This document shows positions 1 to 9,737 of a stretch of DNA of 64,000 nt, piece by piece; within the stretch, counting starts at the first letter, position 1; each line of letters begins with the position of its first letter. Source of the stretch: Nannochloropsis oceanica (Eukaryota; Sar; Eustigmatophyceae; Eustigmatales; Monodopsidaceae); the NCBI GenBank assembly GCA_004519485.1, contig CP038107.1:1051091-1115090 (forward strand), given 5' to 3'. The notes beneath the pieces were generated by a model. It made no database searches and was not told the DNA's origin. It saw only the letters and a list, made by a program, of their open reading frames with translations. The position numbers and the translations under genes were made by a program.

Positions 1-839
1 CACAAATTGGTGAATGAGGATAATTTTGATCTCACTGACCAGAGCCTCAAGCTTAAGGATCCCAGCATAAGCAGCTCATGCGATCGCCCGGAGGTGGACG
101 CGACCACTTTCTTATCTAAAGCACCAATCCCCGTCCGTCCCGCGTAAAACACACAATCTTACGACACCATTTGGAGATCCCGGCTAGCGCGCAATCGTGC
201 ACGTGAGAGCCTCAATGTTTTTGTTTTTATTAAGAAGACGTCAGTTCTCGATCGTTTTTCCAGAATGCGAGGACCTAATGATGCTCCTGTGCCCAAAGTA
301 GCCTACACATGTTAAAAGTTCATCAATCGAGATCATAACGCGACCGAATCATCTGGCATTTGGCCAGTCGGGGGGTCACAAGCAAGCTCTCACACTCCTC
401 CCCCCAAAGGACAAAGAACAACAGGCTAGGTATCTCAGATTATGCGAAAGACCTAGTTCTCTGATGCAAACTCGAACTTATACGATGACCATGTGGGCAG
501 ATATTGACTGTGAGGGTACTTCTTCGATCGTGCGAATCCTGCAAGAGCGGATTTCTGTCGAGCTTCTCCCCGCTGCGAGGAGATGGGGAAAAATCAGGAG
601 GGGGGCAGGGCTTAACGTAAAAATCAATGGAAGCATTGTACGTGGATCAGCCTGCAATCATAACCACGTATTGTTCTCCGCATCTTTACATATCAATCAG
701 GGAGCTTCCGTCACCATTGGACTCTTTACAAATGGCCAGAGTGTTAAAATATCGGACGCGCGAAAGATATGTACATGTATGTGCGATTCCATGCCTCGGA
801 ACACCGAATTATTATGTTTTTTATGTGAGATAGAAAGAC
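1..839. other. Subtelomeric stretch without a supported gene
   Basis: No frame here shows a recognisable domain or convincing codon use. The open frame at 464-961 overlaps the protease remnant that starts at 840 in another frame and matches nothing I know. It may carry the old promoter of that gene. Confidence 0.5.
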
Positions 840-1467
840 ATGATGAAAAATTATCGCTGTTCCATTGTATTTTTGTTCATCTTTTTGTTCGCATTGGCGG
901 GGTTGTACATGTGTCTTTCGATGACTTCTTTCGCTATTTCGCCCTCTTCTGGAGACTATGATGATGCCAGATTGCCTTCATACCAATATCCCGACGTATT
1001 CCATCACACCCACGTTATGATGCTTGGTAGGGCCATGGAAGCCACTACAGACGAACTTCCCAAATATCTAAAGTACAAGGAAACGCTGCTTGTTTCGCCG
1101 AGAACGCAGGGGAAATGTGCATCCTGTTGGGCCTTTGCCATTGCTGACATGATGGCAGATCGAGTAAGTTTACATACCAGGGGACGTGTGAGAGAACATC
1201 TGTCCCCGCAAGAGCTTCTATCACGTCTTCTTCCGTGGTTGTTTCCGTGTACACAGGGGGGCATTCGCGAGGTTGTTTACGATACCCCATGATAAGAGGG
1301 CTTCTGACGGAACGTATCCCTATGAGAACGAGAAGCGTACCAATTTAAAGCCATGTAAAGTTGGCTCCAATCTAAGCCTGGTGGAGCTTAAATTGGATCC
1401 TTCATTCGTCATGCTGATACCTAGAAAACGATACAGCCGCGATTATAAATTTATTGACACATTGTGA
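840..1467 (+). pseudogene. Papain-like (C1A) cysteine protease remnant
   Basis: The first frame (840-1292) opens with a hydrophobic signal-anchor (about residues 7-30). It then has QGKCASCWAFA, the active-site Cys block of papain-family proteases (family consensus QGxCGSCWAF), followed by SPQEL, the counterpart of the usual SEQEL/LVDC segment, and CTQGG, the counterpart of CNGG. The frame stops at 1293, yet a fitting continuation (DGTYPYENE, like the papain YPY region) lies in another frame at 1273-1467. A 25-base intron would be needed to join them, so a frameshift is likelier. The catalytic His and Asn regions are missing. I read it as a decayed secreted or lysosomal-type protease at a chromosome end. 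An intron-containing live gene is less likely. Confidence 0.62.
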
Positions 1468-1656
1468 GAACCAAATTAAGCCCGATAAGAGCTGACTTGA
1501 AGAGCCACTCTTCCTCTTGCTTGAGCTCTTGCGCATAATAAACAAGGAAATTCCCCTCGCTCTTCCTCGCCCTTGACGACCCCCCCCCTCCCGTCGCGCG
1601 CTGCTTCGGCAACTCCGCGATTTGAGCCAGCCGGAAATCATCACGACATGTTCAGT

Positions 1657-2420
1657 TTATGGCCTTGTCCTCTTGAATAAGCTTTGCGCTGGTCCATGTC
1701 CACAACCTTCAGCACCCAATCGTTCCTCTTTGCATTCGGCCAGCACAGCCCACCCCCGCTCGAAGGCAGAGCCACAATTCCTGCGCTTCTCCTGAATAGC
1801 AGGAACGAACGCCTTCAGGTTTGTTCGTTTGCCCCTTTGCACTCCCCCGATGCCACAATCTCGCACTCATCACATTTTCCATGTCCCTACAGGGCTGGCA
1901 CGTGCAGGAAGGACGAAACATGAAAACGTACCCACAGTACGTCACAAAGCAATGGTGAGACTCTATCCTGGCCATATCCCTCACCATGTCCTTGTCCACA
2001 CCCAACAACTCCGCAAACACAAAGGTGCGCGATTTTGCTTTCAGCTGGATGCTCGTCTCCGCCTCCCACTGCTCGTTGTAATGAAACTCCTTGTGCTGGA
2101 CAAGACAATTGGAAACATCCAGGGAAGTGCCGAGGTCGTTACCCTTTTTCATCTCCTCGTCCCGCAGGAACGTCTTCGTCCACCCTATCAACTCATCGCC
2201 CAAGGCCCCTTACCGTGGCAGCTGGCAAAGAAATGATGCTGCAGTATATCCACGTCAACGACTCTCTGAAGAAGAGAACCTCGATATTGATATCGCGGAG
2301 CATCTGAATAATATCCAGGACTTGCTCTGCCTTTGTTACGTTCTTTGTGTACCCGAACACAATCTGAACCATCGATTCATGCTCTTTTCTCGATCTTGTG
2401 TGAAACCCAGGTATAAGCTA
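1657..2420 (-). pseudogene. Unrecognised minus-strand gene or gene remnant
   Basis: Three minus-strand pieces look coding. One is about 2210-2410, containing IVFGYTKNVTKAEQVLDII. The second is 1709-2203, containing FVFAELLGVDKDMVRDMARIE. The third is 1657-1866, in a further frame and ending at 1657. A splice-like GTAAGG near 2214 sits between the first two. I recognise no family. Its position just downstream of the sulfotransferase (ends 2456) and the change of frame suggest a decaying subtelomeric gene, or a small intron-containing gene whose start I cannot fix. The second piece is acidic and soluble with no signal peptide. Confidence 0.3.
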
Positions 2421-2455
2421 TTTTCTGACACATGATTCTTTCATCTCCGTCATAT

Positions 2456-4252
2456 TCATATATAGTTTAAATCCGGTGCCATCAGTGCCATGACTCTGTT
2501 TTTCGTGGTAGCATTGCTGTAGAAGATGTTCACCTTCTCATCAGCCCCTCCTGAATGCAACTTGTTCTTTTCTCCTCTGAAGATGGCACTAGCGCCATCC
2601 TCGCCCCAACCATCGGCACCAAATTCTTCCCAAGCTCCAAGCTTGCGCAAAAGTGTCTCCGTGTCCTCAGCAAGACTTTCAAAGGCACCCACAAAATCCA
2701 TGACTGGCAGCCACTTATCAAGGTTATAAAACTGACTCTGTGGATTCCAATGCCTATTTTTCAGTCCTTGCTCTACCTTGGTGATAAATTCCTCAAAGGA
2801 AAGCTTTCGCATCTCTGCATTACGATGATGTCGTCTAATTTTGTCCAAGTACGCCGACACAAACCTGGTCATGGGGTCGCGCAGAAAAATGGCCTTTGTC
2901 CAGGTCGGATCGTTTAAAATCATATTGGCTTCATCCAAGGGTAGCTGTGTCAAATAGGTAAGCCCATTTATTTTTGGGTCATGAGGCAGCCTGGACAGAG
3001 GCTTGTCGGGAGAATAAAGTCCGGGGGGATCATTATATGAAGTGGCCCAATCTTCATACCCTTCCATCCGTCGGAAAAGCTTCTTGAACTCCTCGCAGGC
3101 TACCTTGGGCACGTGAAAAAAAATCAAACGAAACCTTCGGATAACAATCGGACCTTTGTGTTTGTCGCTTTGTTCCAAAGCAGAGTCCAAAGCAAAGTCG
3201 CCGGGTTCAAGGATCACGTTGAGGCCCACCTTTTTCTCTAGCTGACTTGATTCCTGAGGCTGAGGGACCGTGTGGGTTTCTGTAGCCACGATCTTCAGTT
3301 GCGAAGGGGACAGTACCGAAATGCGTTGCCGTAATCCATTACACTCTACCGTATCCAGAAGTATAAGCTTGTCAATATGTGTATAAAACTTCTTATATAA
3401 ATTAGGAATCTGGACCGTTCGACAATTTGAAAAGCCGAGAAAAGTCAAAAGCTCATAAAATGCCTGAGTTGAAAATTCCTCCGATGTTATCAAGAACATG
3501 TGGTCTTGATTTTTATCTGCTAAGGATTTGAGAAACTGGTTATTAGCGGCCAGAGAGCTGGAGATGCTGTCAGAAGAGTCATTCAACTTATAAAGACCAG
3601 AACGGCTTTGACTGGAGACATCTTCCCGGATTTCCCCAATAAATTTTGCGCACGGGAGAAGCCTCCTTATGAAGTTGAAAAGCTCTTCGTTGAGAGCACG
3701 ATATTCCTTGAAGAAAATGGTTTTTGAACCAGGGGATGGATTTACTGTATGCATAATCATATTTCTCATATCCTGTTCAATTTCAGCGATGTCAACAGTA
3801 CTTGTCCAAGCCATGCCTTTTTTAGCCCTTCCAGTAGCATTATTGAAGATACTATGCACTTCAGCCAAATGGTCTATGAGGCCATTATCTTCACCACTTA
3901 TATGAATGCCAGGAACGCCGTTTAAAAAAGCCATGACCGTCGAGCTTCCGCTTCTCCCCGTGCCCATAAGGAATACAAAATCATAAAGGATACAATACTC
4001 AGCGTGGAAGGAGCTTCTTTGAAAGACCGTCTGTAATGAATTGATCGTTAGTAGACTATGCATGTCTAGCATTGTTAGGCAGGAAAAAGCGATGAAAAAT
4101 GCCGCGAGGCATAAATATAGTTTTTTAACATGCATGGATCTCATGGTCCTCCGGCAGTCCACCTGTTTAGTTGAGGGTATTGGATAAAAGGGCAAAATTG
4201 GGCAAAGATGTCCTTCACGAAACATTATACAATAATCACTTGGCGTCTTCAC
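2456..4252 (-). CDS. Two-domain membrane-anchored sulfotransferase
   Basis: The 598-residue open frame has no visible intron. A signal-anchor helix lies at about residues 45-62 (an internal Met at 37 or 40 may be the real start), suggesting a Golgi type II protein. The first domain has GTGRSGSST (97-105), a PAPS 5'-phosphosulfate loop of the Sulfotransfer_3 type. The second domain (about 385-598) has FFHVPKVACEEF and FLRDPMTRFVSAYLDK, the 5'-PSB and 3'-PB signatures of Golgi carbohydrate sulfotransferases (Sulfotransfer_2 type). The lysine expected in the second 5' loop is present. Two sulfotransferase modules in one chain is unusual. The substrate is probably a cell-wall or secreted polysaccharide (inference). 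A truncated, closely similar copy of the second domain lies inverted at 7954-8532. Confidence 0.85.
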   Translation of the reverse strand: MKTPSDYCIMFREGHLCPILPFYPIPSTKQVDCRRTMRSMHVKKLYLCLAAFFIAFSCLTMLDMHSLLTINSLQTVFQRSSFHAEYCILYDFVFLMGTGRSGSSTVMAFLNGVPGIHISGEDNGLIDHLAEVHSIFNNATGRAKKGMAWTSTVDIAEIEQDMRNMIMHTVNPSPGSKTIFFKEYRALNEELFNFIRRLLPCAKFIGEIREDVSSQSRSGLYKLNDSSDSISSSLAANNQFLKSLADKNQDHMFLITSEEFSTQAFYELLTFLGFSNCRTVQIPNLYKKFYTHIDKLILLDTVECNGLRQRISVLSPSQLKIVATETHTVPQPQESSQLEKKVGLNVILEPGDFALDSALEQSDKHKGPIVIRRFRLIFFHVPKVACEEFKKLFRRMEGYEDWATSYNDPPGLYSPDKPLSRLPHDPKINGLTYLTQLPLDEANMILNDPTWTKAIFLRDPMTRFVSAYLDKIRRHHRNAEMRKLSFEEFITKVEQGLKNRHWNPQSQFYNLDKWLPVMDFVGAFESLAEDTETLLRKLGAWEEFGADGWGEDGASAIFRGEKNKLHSGGADEKVNIFYSNATTKNRVMALMAPDLNYI

Positions 4253-5902
4253 AGTAAAGGGAGGATGATGGATGATTCAAATCCCATTCCCACACCTGAA
4301 TCGAAGGGATATAGATGAATAAAAACATACACGTATAATCACATCACATGCACACAAGCACTTGCAATGCTGGGGCTGTATATTGACCTTCCATGCCGCA
4401 TAATACATCCAACAAGAATGCAGAAGTCACTTTCCATTTGCAAACCTCGGCAAATCACTCACCTAGAAAAAGCAACAATGTCCTTGGCCACCCTTCCAAA
4501 AGAATCTTTTCACTGCCGAAAATAGAAGCCGATACAGAGGAAAAGGTTTAGGCGCTGTCGCCCTCTCCTGTGGATGAGTGAATTGAGTGCGTAGGTGAAA
4601 AATAAGGAGGAATTAGAACGCTGCGTATGATGCATGCCCTGGAGGGGCTTTAGCACAGAATGTTTTTGTGGCTGGGGCATGTCAGATCATGTCAAGAAGG
4701 CCAAGTTCCTCGGAACACCCCTCTTCTTGCTTGGCGTCGTTGTGCTGCTGCCGCTAATGCTCGGCTTCTGCTGTGCTGCGCTGATGATGACCGTTCGCTG
4801 CTGGCTCCTCCAGGACTGATAGATATCTTGCGTGTGATTCCTCCCCTGTCTTCGTCTGCCCTCTTTCTGCTCCATGCTGTACCCTTCTTTCCTCTTTGCT
4901 GCTTCCTCGTTGCTTGATGACGCGGATGCATCGCTCTCCCCAGGATAGAAAATAGACCGCTTCCTCCATTATAATGTGCAAACCCAAAGAAAGGGATCCC
5001 ATGAAGGAGGACGGTCACATGTCATCGACATACGACAAAAGAAGGGAGGAAGGCTACTGATTGGACAAAGGAACAAGCTTGAAGGAGAAGGAGTGTATGT
5101 GTATGTAGACCACACCCACAAAAACAGCCACACGCGCCACGACGAACAATGAAGAAGAAGTGAGTAACGTCCCCCAAACGGGCGGACGCCATCGGCGGAC
5201 GCTCTATAATCATCATCATGACATTCGCCGTTGCCAAGGCTTCTTGTTCTTCTTCTTCCTCGACGTCGTCTGGTCTGCCTCTATTCCCCTAGATTGGCGC
5301 ACCATCTCTATAAGGTCCTCTACATACCACTTATGCCTCTTGCATTCGCAATTTTGGCGCTTCTTGCTGCCCATTTGATTATTATTGGTCTTTCTTTTTT
5401 ATTTTGGTTGAAGGAAAAATGATGAGACATGTGCTGCTGCCCGCGCCTTCCTCGTTCCTACTTTCGAGGGAGAAGGCGGCTTATTGCATCTGTAAAGAAG
5501 AAGGCTTCTTCCTCTCTATCCCTGCCCCTCCCAGGAGTCCTCACATAGCGAGGTGTGTTGTGGTATCTTCTTCGTCTGGTTAAAGTTCAAATATTTGGCG
5601 TGCTCCCCCCTCATCCCTTCCCTCCTGTCCTCTCCTTTTCATGGAGTAAAAGGGAGCATATATATGTGAAAATTGCAGCTGTGAATGTGACGGAGATCGA
5701 CATAGGTGAAAAGCCTTTAGATTACGTGCAGACTAAGTGGGATCCCCACTTAGATCCACCGCCTCCCGTATGGCAATGGAGAGATTGTAAAGGATGCAAT
5801 GAGTGATTGAGAATTGATAAAAATTTCAAGTGCGTGTGGAGAGCTTGATGCTCTATATATTTAGCTTAGTATTAGAACGAATTAGCTTACAAATCTTGTT
5901 TT
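4253..5902. other. Intergenic, no supported gene
   Basis: This 1.65 kb lies between two minus-strand sulfotransferase genes. It must hold the promoter of the upstream one (5' side, near 4253-4450) and the 3' end of the other. Several short frames are open; the only mildly suggestive one is 5231-5422 (+), which has a hydrophobic stretch, but it has no recognisable family. Nothing else is supported. Confidence 0.55.
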
Positions 5903-7234
5903 CTATCTAATTCTTTCTCCATTCTGCTTTCCCATGCCATCGTGCTCACTCACTTTATTATTTTTCTTCGCCTCCGATTCCTTGTCTTCCACTATCATCC
6001 CACCCACCGCTACCCCATCCCCCTCTTTCTCCCACTTTCGAAGTACATTCTTGACCACATGATCCCTGCACCGGGGTGCTTGTCCATTGTCCCTCCGGTA
6101 GGACAGCGTGGTATTGAATCCAAATTCTTCATACCATTCTTTATATCCCTCTGCACAGATGTTTGAAACCGCTTCTTCAATTTGGCCAAATTTTTCTAGA
6201 ATTTCTCTGAAGTAACCCTCTCCACCGCAGTTTTTATTGATTTTGACGATGTGCTCATCCAAGAGCTTATTGGCATGTTCCCACAGTGCCAGATCTTTCG
6301 CTGTCTTGCTGCGAACAAGCTCGTTTATTTCGGCGGGGATCTGACTAGCATCTGTATATTTTCCTGTCCGTACTTTCGATGCAACGTGGGCAATGTCATC
6401 GAAATCAACATTGAAAAGGATAGCGAAGGCTACCAGTGATTCATGCAGTCTCTCCTTCACGAAGAGGAAGTCGTAAGCGGAAGCGACAGATTCAACCGTC
6501 AGCTTCTCCTTTTCCTCACCCGAATCACCCAGATACTTTAATTGTTTATTCTCTTGCATACTCTTTGCCCTTGTTGTCCGATTCGCAAAGTTGCCTGCAA
6601 AACAACTGTCTTCTAGTCGCTCTCTCATCTCCGCAATTAACGTGGTATTAATTATCCCCTGCTCCTCTGCAGCATTGTTTGCCTGAAAAAGACACTTTTC
6701 GACAAAACCTGAATGAAATTGCGACACAGGCTCCCGCACAGAGGAGAAAAGGTAAAAAGGTCGTTTGAATAAAGCGGCCGCCTGCCGCGAATATGGTAAA
6801 TGATCGGTCAGGCCGGCGTGTTCATTCGTTTCATAAGTCCTATTGAGGGACTGCTTCAACATGGCGAGAGTTTCTTTCCTTCGGTTGAATGAGAGGATGG
6901 CAACTCCGTGATGAGCACCTATGCTGCGGAATACACCTGATAAGGAGCTGCTAGCAGTCTTGTGGTTCTTAACGTACCAAAACGAAGCCGGGAAGGGGCT
7001 GGGGATGTCTTCGTAATAAGGACAAAAAGGAAAGGAACCCCCGTGGAAGGGTTCCTGCAAATTGTTCGCTGTCAACACATCATGTCTAGCTAACAGACTG
7101 ATGCTTACAAAAATGATGGACAATGCTACCAGCGACAAAGTCTGCTTCCCCAGATGCATGATGTTTATGGCTGGCGGACGAAGGGCCTGTGTCAGTAGAG
7201 GAAGCAGGGTGGAAAAATAATTAGAATGCAACAT
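5903..7234 (-). CDS. Galactose-3-O-sulfotransferase-like enzyme
   Basis: A single-exon frame of 443 residues. A signal-anchor helix lies at about 31-48 (Met26 is a plausible alternative start), as in Golgi type II enzymes. KNHKTASSSL (89-98) is the 5'-phosphosulfate-binding loop and SSVREPVSQFHSGF (about 163-176) the 3'-phosphate-binding motif, both in the form typical of the galactosylceramide/Gal-3-O-sulfotransferase family. Several N-x-S/T sites (NRT, NTT, NRT, NTT) agree with a luminal domain. The C-terminal tail of roughly 60 residues is charged and low in complexity. Likely substrates are galactolipids or galactose-containing glycans (inference from the family). It lies in the same orientation as the two-domain sulfotransferase at 2456-4252. 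Confidence 0.82.
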   Translation of the reverse strand: MLHSNYFSTLLPLLTQALRPPAINIMHLGKQTLSLVALSIIFVSISLLARHDVLTANNLQEPFHGGSFPFCPYYEDIPSPFPASFWYVKNHKTASSSLSGVFRSIGAHHGVAILSFNRRKETLAMLKQSLNRTYETNEHAGLTDHLPYSRQAAALFKRPFYLFSSVREPVSQFHSGFVEKCLFQANNAAEEQGIINTTLIAEMRERLEDSCFAGNFANRTTRAKSMQENKQLKYLGDSGEEKEKLTVESVASAYDFLFVKERLHESLVAFAILFNVDFDDIAHVASKVRTGKYTDASQIPAEINELVRSKTAKDLALWEHANKLLDEHIVKINKNCGGEGYFREILEKFGQIEEAVSNICAEGYKEWYEEFGFNTTLSYRRDNGQAPRCRDHVVKNVLRKWEKEGDGVAVGGMIVEDKESEAKKNNKVSEHDGMGKQNGERIR

Positions 7235-7318
7235 ATAGAAGGCAGATTATGCCATCCCCTCCCTATCTCTTCTTCAGGAGGATAAAGAGACATTGTTTCA
7301 TCCCGTACTGTAACACGG

Positions 7319-7344
7319 TACACACACACACACACACACACACA
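7319..7344. repeat. (CA)n microsatellite
   Basis: About twelve uninterrupted CA units, 80-100 bp upstream of the sulfotransferase start codon at 7234. Confidence 0.95.
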
Positions 7345-7688
7345 TACATCCTTGAATTTCTTCTCTGGCCTCGCCGCTTGCTGCTGCTGCTGCTACCCCC
7401 CCCAAAAAAAAGAAGAAGAAGAGGAGGAATCTTGCCTCTGTCAATAATGATAGACGAATGACAGGCGTCCTGGACTTCATAAATGAGCATACAGGAAAGG
7501 CATCTATTGCATATGAGTATAATTCATCACATACATACACACACAAACACTCTCACTTTCTCACATAGATGCAAGATGCGTGCTTGTATGCGTAGATGTC
7601 TGAGAGACCCTATTTCTCCTCTCTTTCCACGCATACAAACGGACGTACCTTAATCTCATCACCGAGGTTCTCCTGAAGATGCCGTTCG

Positions 7689-7750
7689 CCCATGAATACA
7701 CATTATTTATATACATATACCCATGAATACACATTATTTATATACATATA
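7689..7750. repeat. 31-bp perfect tandem duplication
   Basis: The unit at 7689-7719 (CCCATGAATA... to ...CATATA) is repeated without change at 7720-7750, so it is probably a recent slippage or duplication event. Confidence 0.95.
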
Positions 7751-7953
7751 CACATAGATTTTCTCATGCACATACATGTCATCCTGAATGCACATGTGCA
7801 TGTGTATTTGTATGTGTGTATGTTCAAGAGACCACACAGAAAGTTATGTAAGTTTTTGCTCTTTTTACTTTTTTGGGGTTTTAATCACACCATCACAAGC
7901 CTTGTCACCGGCATAGTGACATCTCCTTCTATCATAATGTGAGCGTCAAATGA

Positions 7954-8532
7954 AGCCCGCCCCGCATGACGGGGAAGCTGCCAGACAGACCTCGGACCAC
8001 CCTTCCTCATGATGGACGTTTCAATGGTTTAACGTACTTGCAAGACTTACCCTTGCCGGAGAGAGACAAGATCTTTCACGATCCAAGCTGGACAAAGGCC
8101 ATTTTCCTGCGCGACCCCATGACCAGGTTTGTGTCGGCGTACTTGGACAAAATTAGACGACATCATCCTAATGCAGAGATGCGGAAAATTTCCTTTGAGG
8201 AATTTATTACAAAGGTAGAAACAGGGATGAAAGATACGCATTGGGACCCACAGAGTCAGTTTTATGACCTTGATAAGTGGCTGCCAGTCATGGATTTTGT
8301 GGGTTCCTTTGAAAGTCTTGCTGAGGACACGGAGACACTTTTGCGCAAGCTTGGAGCTTGGGAAGAATTTGGTGCCGATGGTTGGGGCGAGGATGGCGCT
8401 AGTGCCATGTTTCATTCAAATACAGGCAACGAGGACAACGTCAGGAAGTACTACAGAAATGCAACTACAAGAGAGAGAGTGATGATTTTGATGGCGCCAG
8501 ATTTCAAGCATGCAGGTACGAAAATAGCATAG
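7954..8532 (+). pseudogene. Truncated copy of the second sulfotransferase domain
   Basis: The frame is open from 7954, has a Met at 7966 and ends at 8530-8532. It matches the C-terminal domain of the gene at 2456-4252 nearly residue for residue over about 170 residues, including FLRDPMTRFVSAYLDK and the AEDTETLLRKLG segment. The similarity begins abruptly at LPHD, near the Met. The 5' PAPS loop (FFHVPK in the full copy), the whole first domain and the signal-anchor are absent, and a stop codon lies just upstream (7951). It therefore cannot be a working enzyme alone unless upstream exons exist; I see none. The copy is inverted relative to its source and is the last gene-like feature before the telomere. 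The last residues (after LMAPDF) differ. Confidence 0.8.
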
Positions 8533-8825
8533 AGACCTGTCTAGAACTATGTGGAAAGCAAGGATCCGAAGGGGGGAAGTAAAGTAAGTGTGTGCATCCG
8601 GCAGCTGCGGTGTCTGATGAATAAGGAAAAAAAAGACAAAAAGAGATACATAGTTTTTTGTTCTTGAAACGCCCCTTCGTATCCGCCGCGTGGCACTATC
8701 AAAATAATGATAATGGAGAGAAGAGTGGGCCCTGGGATGCACCTTTTCCTCTCAAGCTATTGCATATTTCTGCGATCACTTCTCGACATTATAGTTCTCA
8801 TTCTGTGTGTGGATGGCCCGCTCTG

Positions 8826-8903
8826 TTAGGGTTAGGGTTAGGGTTAGGGTTAGGGTTAGGGTTAGGGTTAGGGTTAGGGTTAGGGTTAGGGTTAGGGTTA
8901 GGG

Positions 8904-8944
<41 letters not shown>

Positions 8945-8946
8945 GG
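8826..8946 (+). repeat. Telomere, right-hand end, (TTAGGG)n
   Basis: About twenty TTAGGG units running to the gap, in the orientation expected for the 3' end of a chromosome. One unit at 8922-8928 is TTTAGGG. The sequence just before (8533-8825) is subtelomeric with no gene. Confidence 0.97.
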
Positions 8947-9046
8947 NNNNNNNNNNNNNNNNNNNNNNNNNNNNNNNNNNNNNNNNNNNNNNNNNNNNNN
9001 NNNNNNNNNNNNNNNNNNNNNNNNNNNNNNNNNNNNNNNNNNNNNN
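8947..9046. other. Assembly gap of exactly 100 N
   Basis: One hundred N lie between two telomere tracts that point at each other. A round 100 is a conventional placeholder for a join of unknown size. Confidence 0.98.
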
Positions 9047-9318
9047 CCTAACCCTAACCCTAACCCTAACCCTAACCCTAACCCTAACCCTAACCCTAAC
9101 CCTAACCCTAACCCTAACCCTAACCCTAACCCTAACCCTAACCCTAACCCTAACCCTAACCCTAACCCTAACCCTAACCCTAACCCTAACCCTAACCCTA
9201 ACCCTAACCCTAACCCTAACCCTAACCCTAACCCTAACCCTAACCCTAACCCTAACCCTAACCCTAACCCTAACCCTAACCCTAACCCTAACCCTAACCC
9301 TAACCCTAACCCTAACCC
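9047..9318 (-). repeat. Telomere, left-hand end, (CCCTAA)n
   Basis: About forty-five uninterrupted CCCTAA units, the orientation expected at the 5' end of a second chromosome. No variant units were seen. Confidence 0.97.
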
Positions 9319-9737
9319 TTGGAAGCTCTGATCCTGCGATATGCTCTGGAAGTTAGTCCGTGGTCAGCCGGTCAATAGTGGCCCCTTCCCGGCGATTTTG
9401 CAGTACTAGTATCGATGCCGGGATGGAGTCCCTCGTGATTTCCAAGGACACTAATTCGATGTTTAGACTTTTTCCAAGACCCAATAAGTAAGCATGTTTA
9501 GTATATCTCTTCATTCTACTGTAAAAATGTCATGGTTGGCCATGATTACGGATAATAACTATGTCATAGGCCTAGCCACAGAGCTGGTAGTACAGCCTGT
9601 GAAGTTTTCACAACACTATTCCTATCAATATCCTGGCACTGGCACTCTTAAGGCGCAAACATCTGTCCTCTCACGTTGAGTTTTAAGCTTCTAGTATAAC
9701 CATTCCCCTCTTTGTTCCGCACTCTGAAACAGCCGCC
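9319..9737. other. Short subtelomere between telomere and first gene
   Basis: Only about 420 bp of unique sequence separate the telomere from the first start codon. No gene or repeated element is seen. It must contain the promoter of the haloperoxidase-like gene. Confidence 0.6.

Larger units (their letters stand above)
7235..7965. other. AT-rich intergenic segment with simple repeats
   Basis: Contains the promoter side of the Gal-3-O-sulfotransferase-like gene, a CA dinucleotide run, a purine-rich GAA/GAG run near 7405-7430, a 31-bp tandem duplication and ATA/CATA-rich sequence. No gene is supported. Confidence 0.6.

Noticed and set aside
464-961. 165-residue plus-strand frame overlapping the protease remnant
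   Set aside because: No recognisable motif, and the protease frame explains the overlapping part better.
8658-9356. Long open frame crossing the telomeres and gap
   Set aside because: It is only TTAGGG/CCCTAA read as Leu-Gly and Leu-Thr, interrupted by N.
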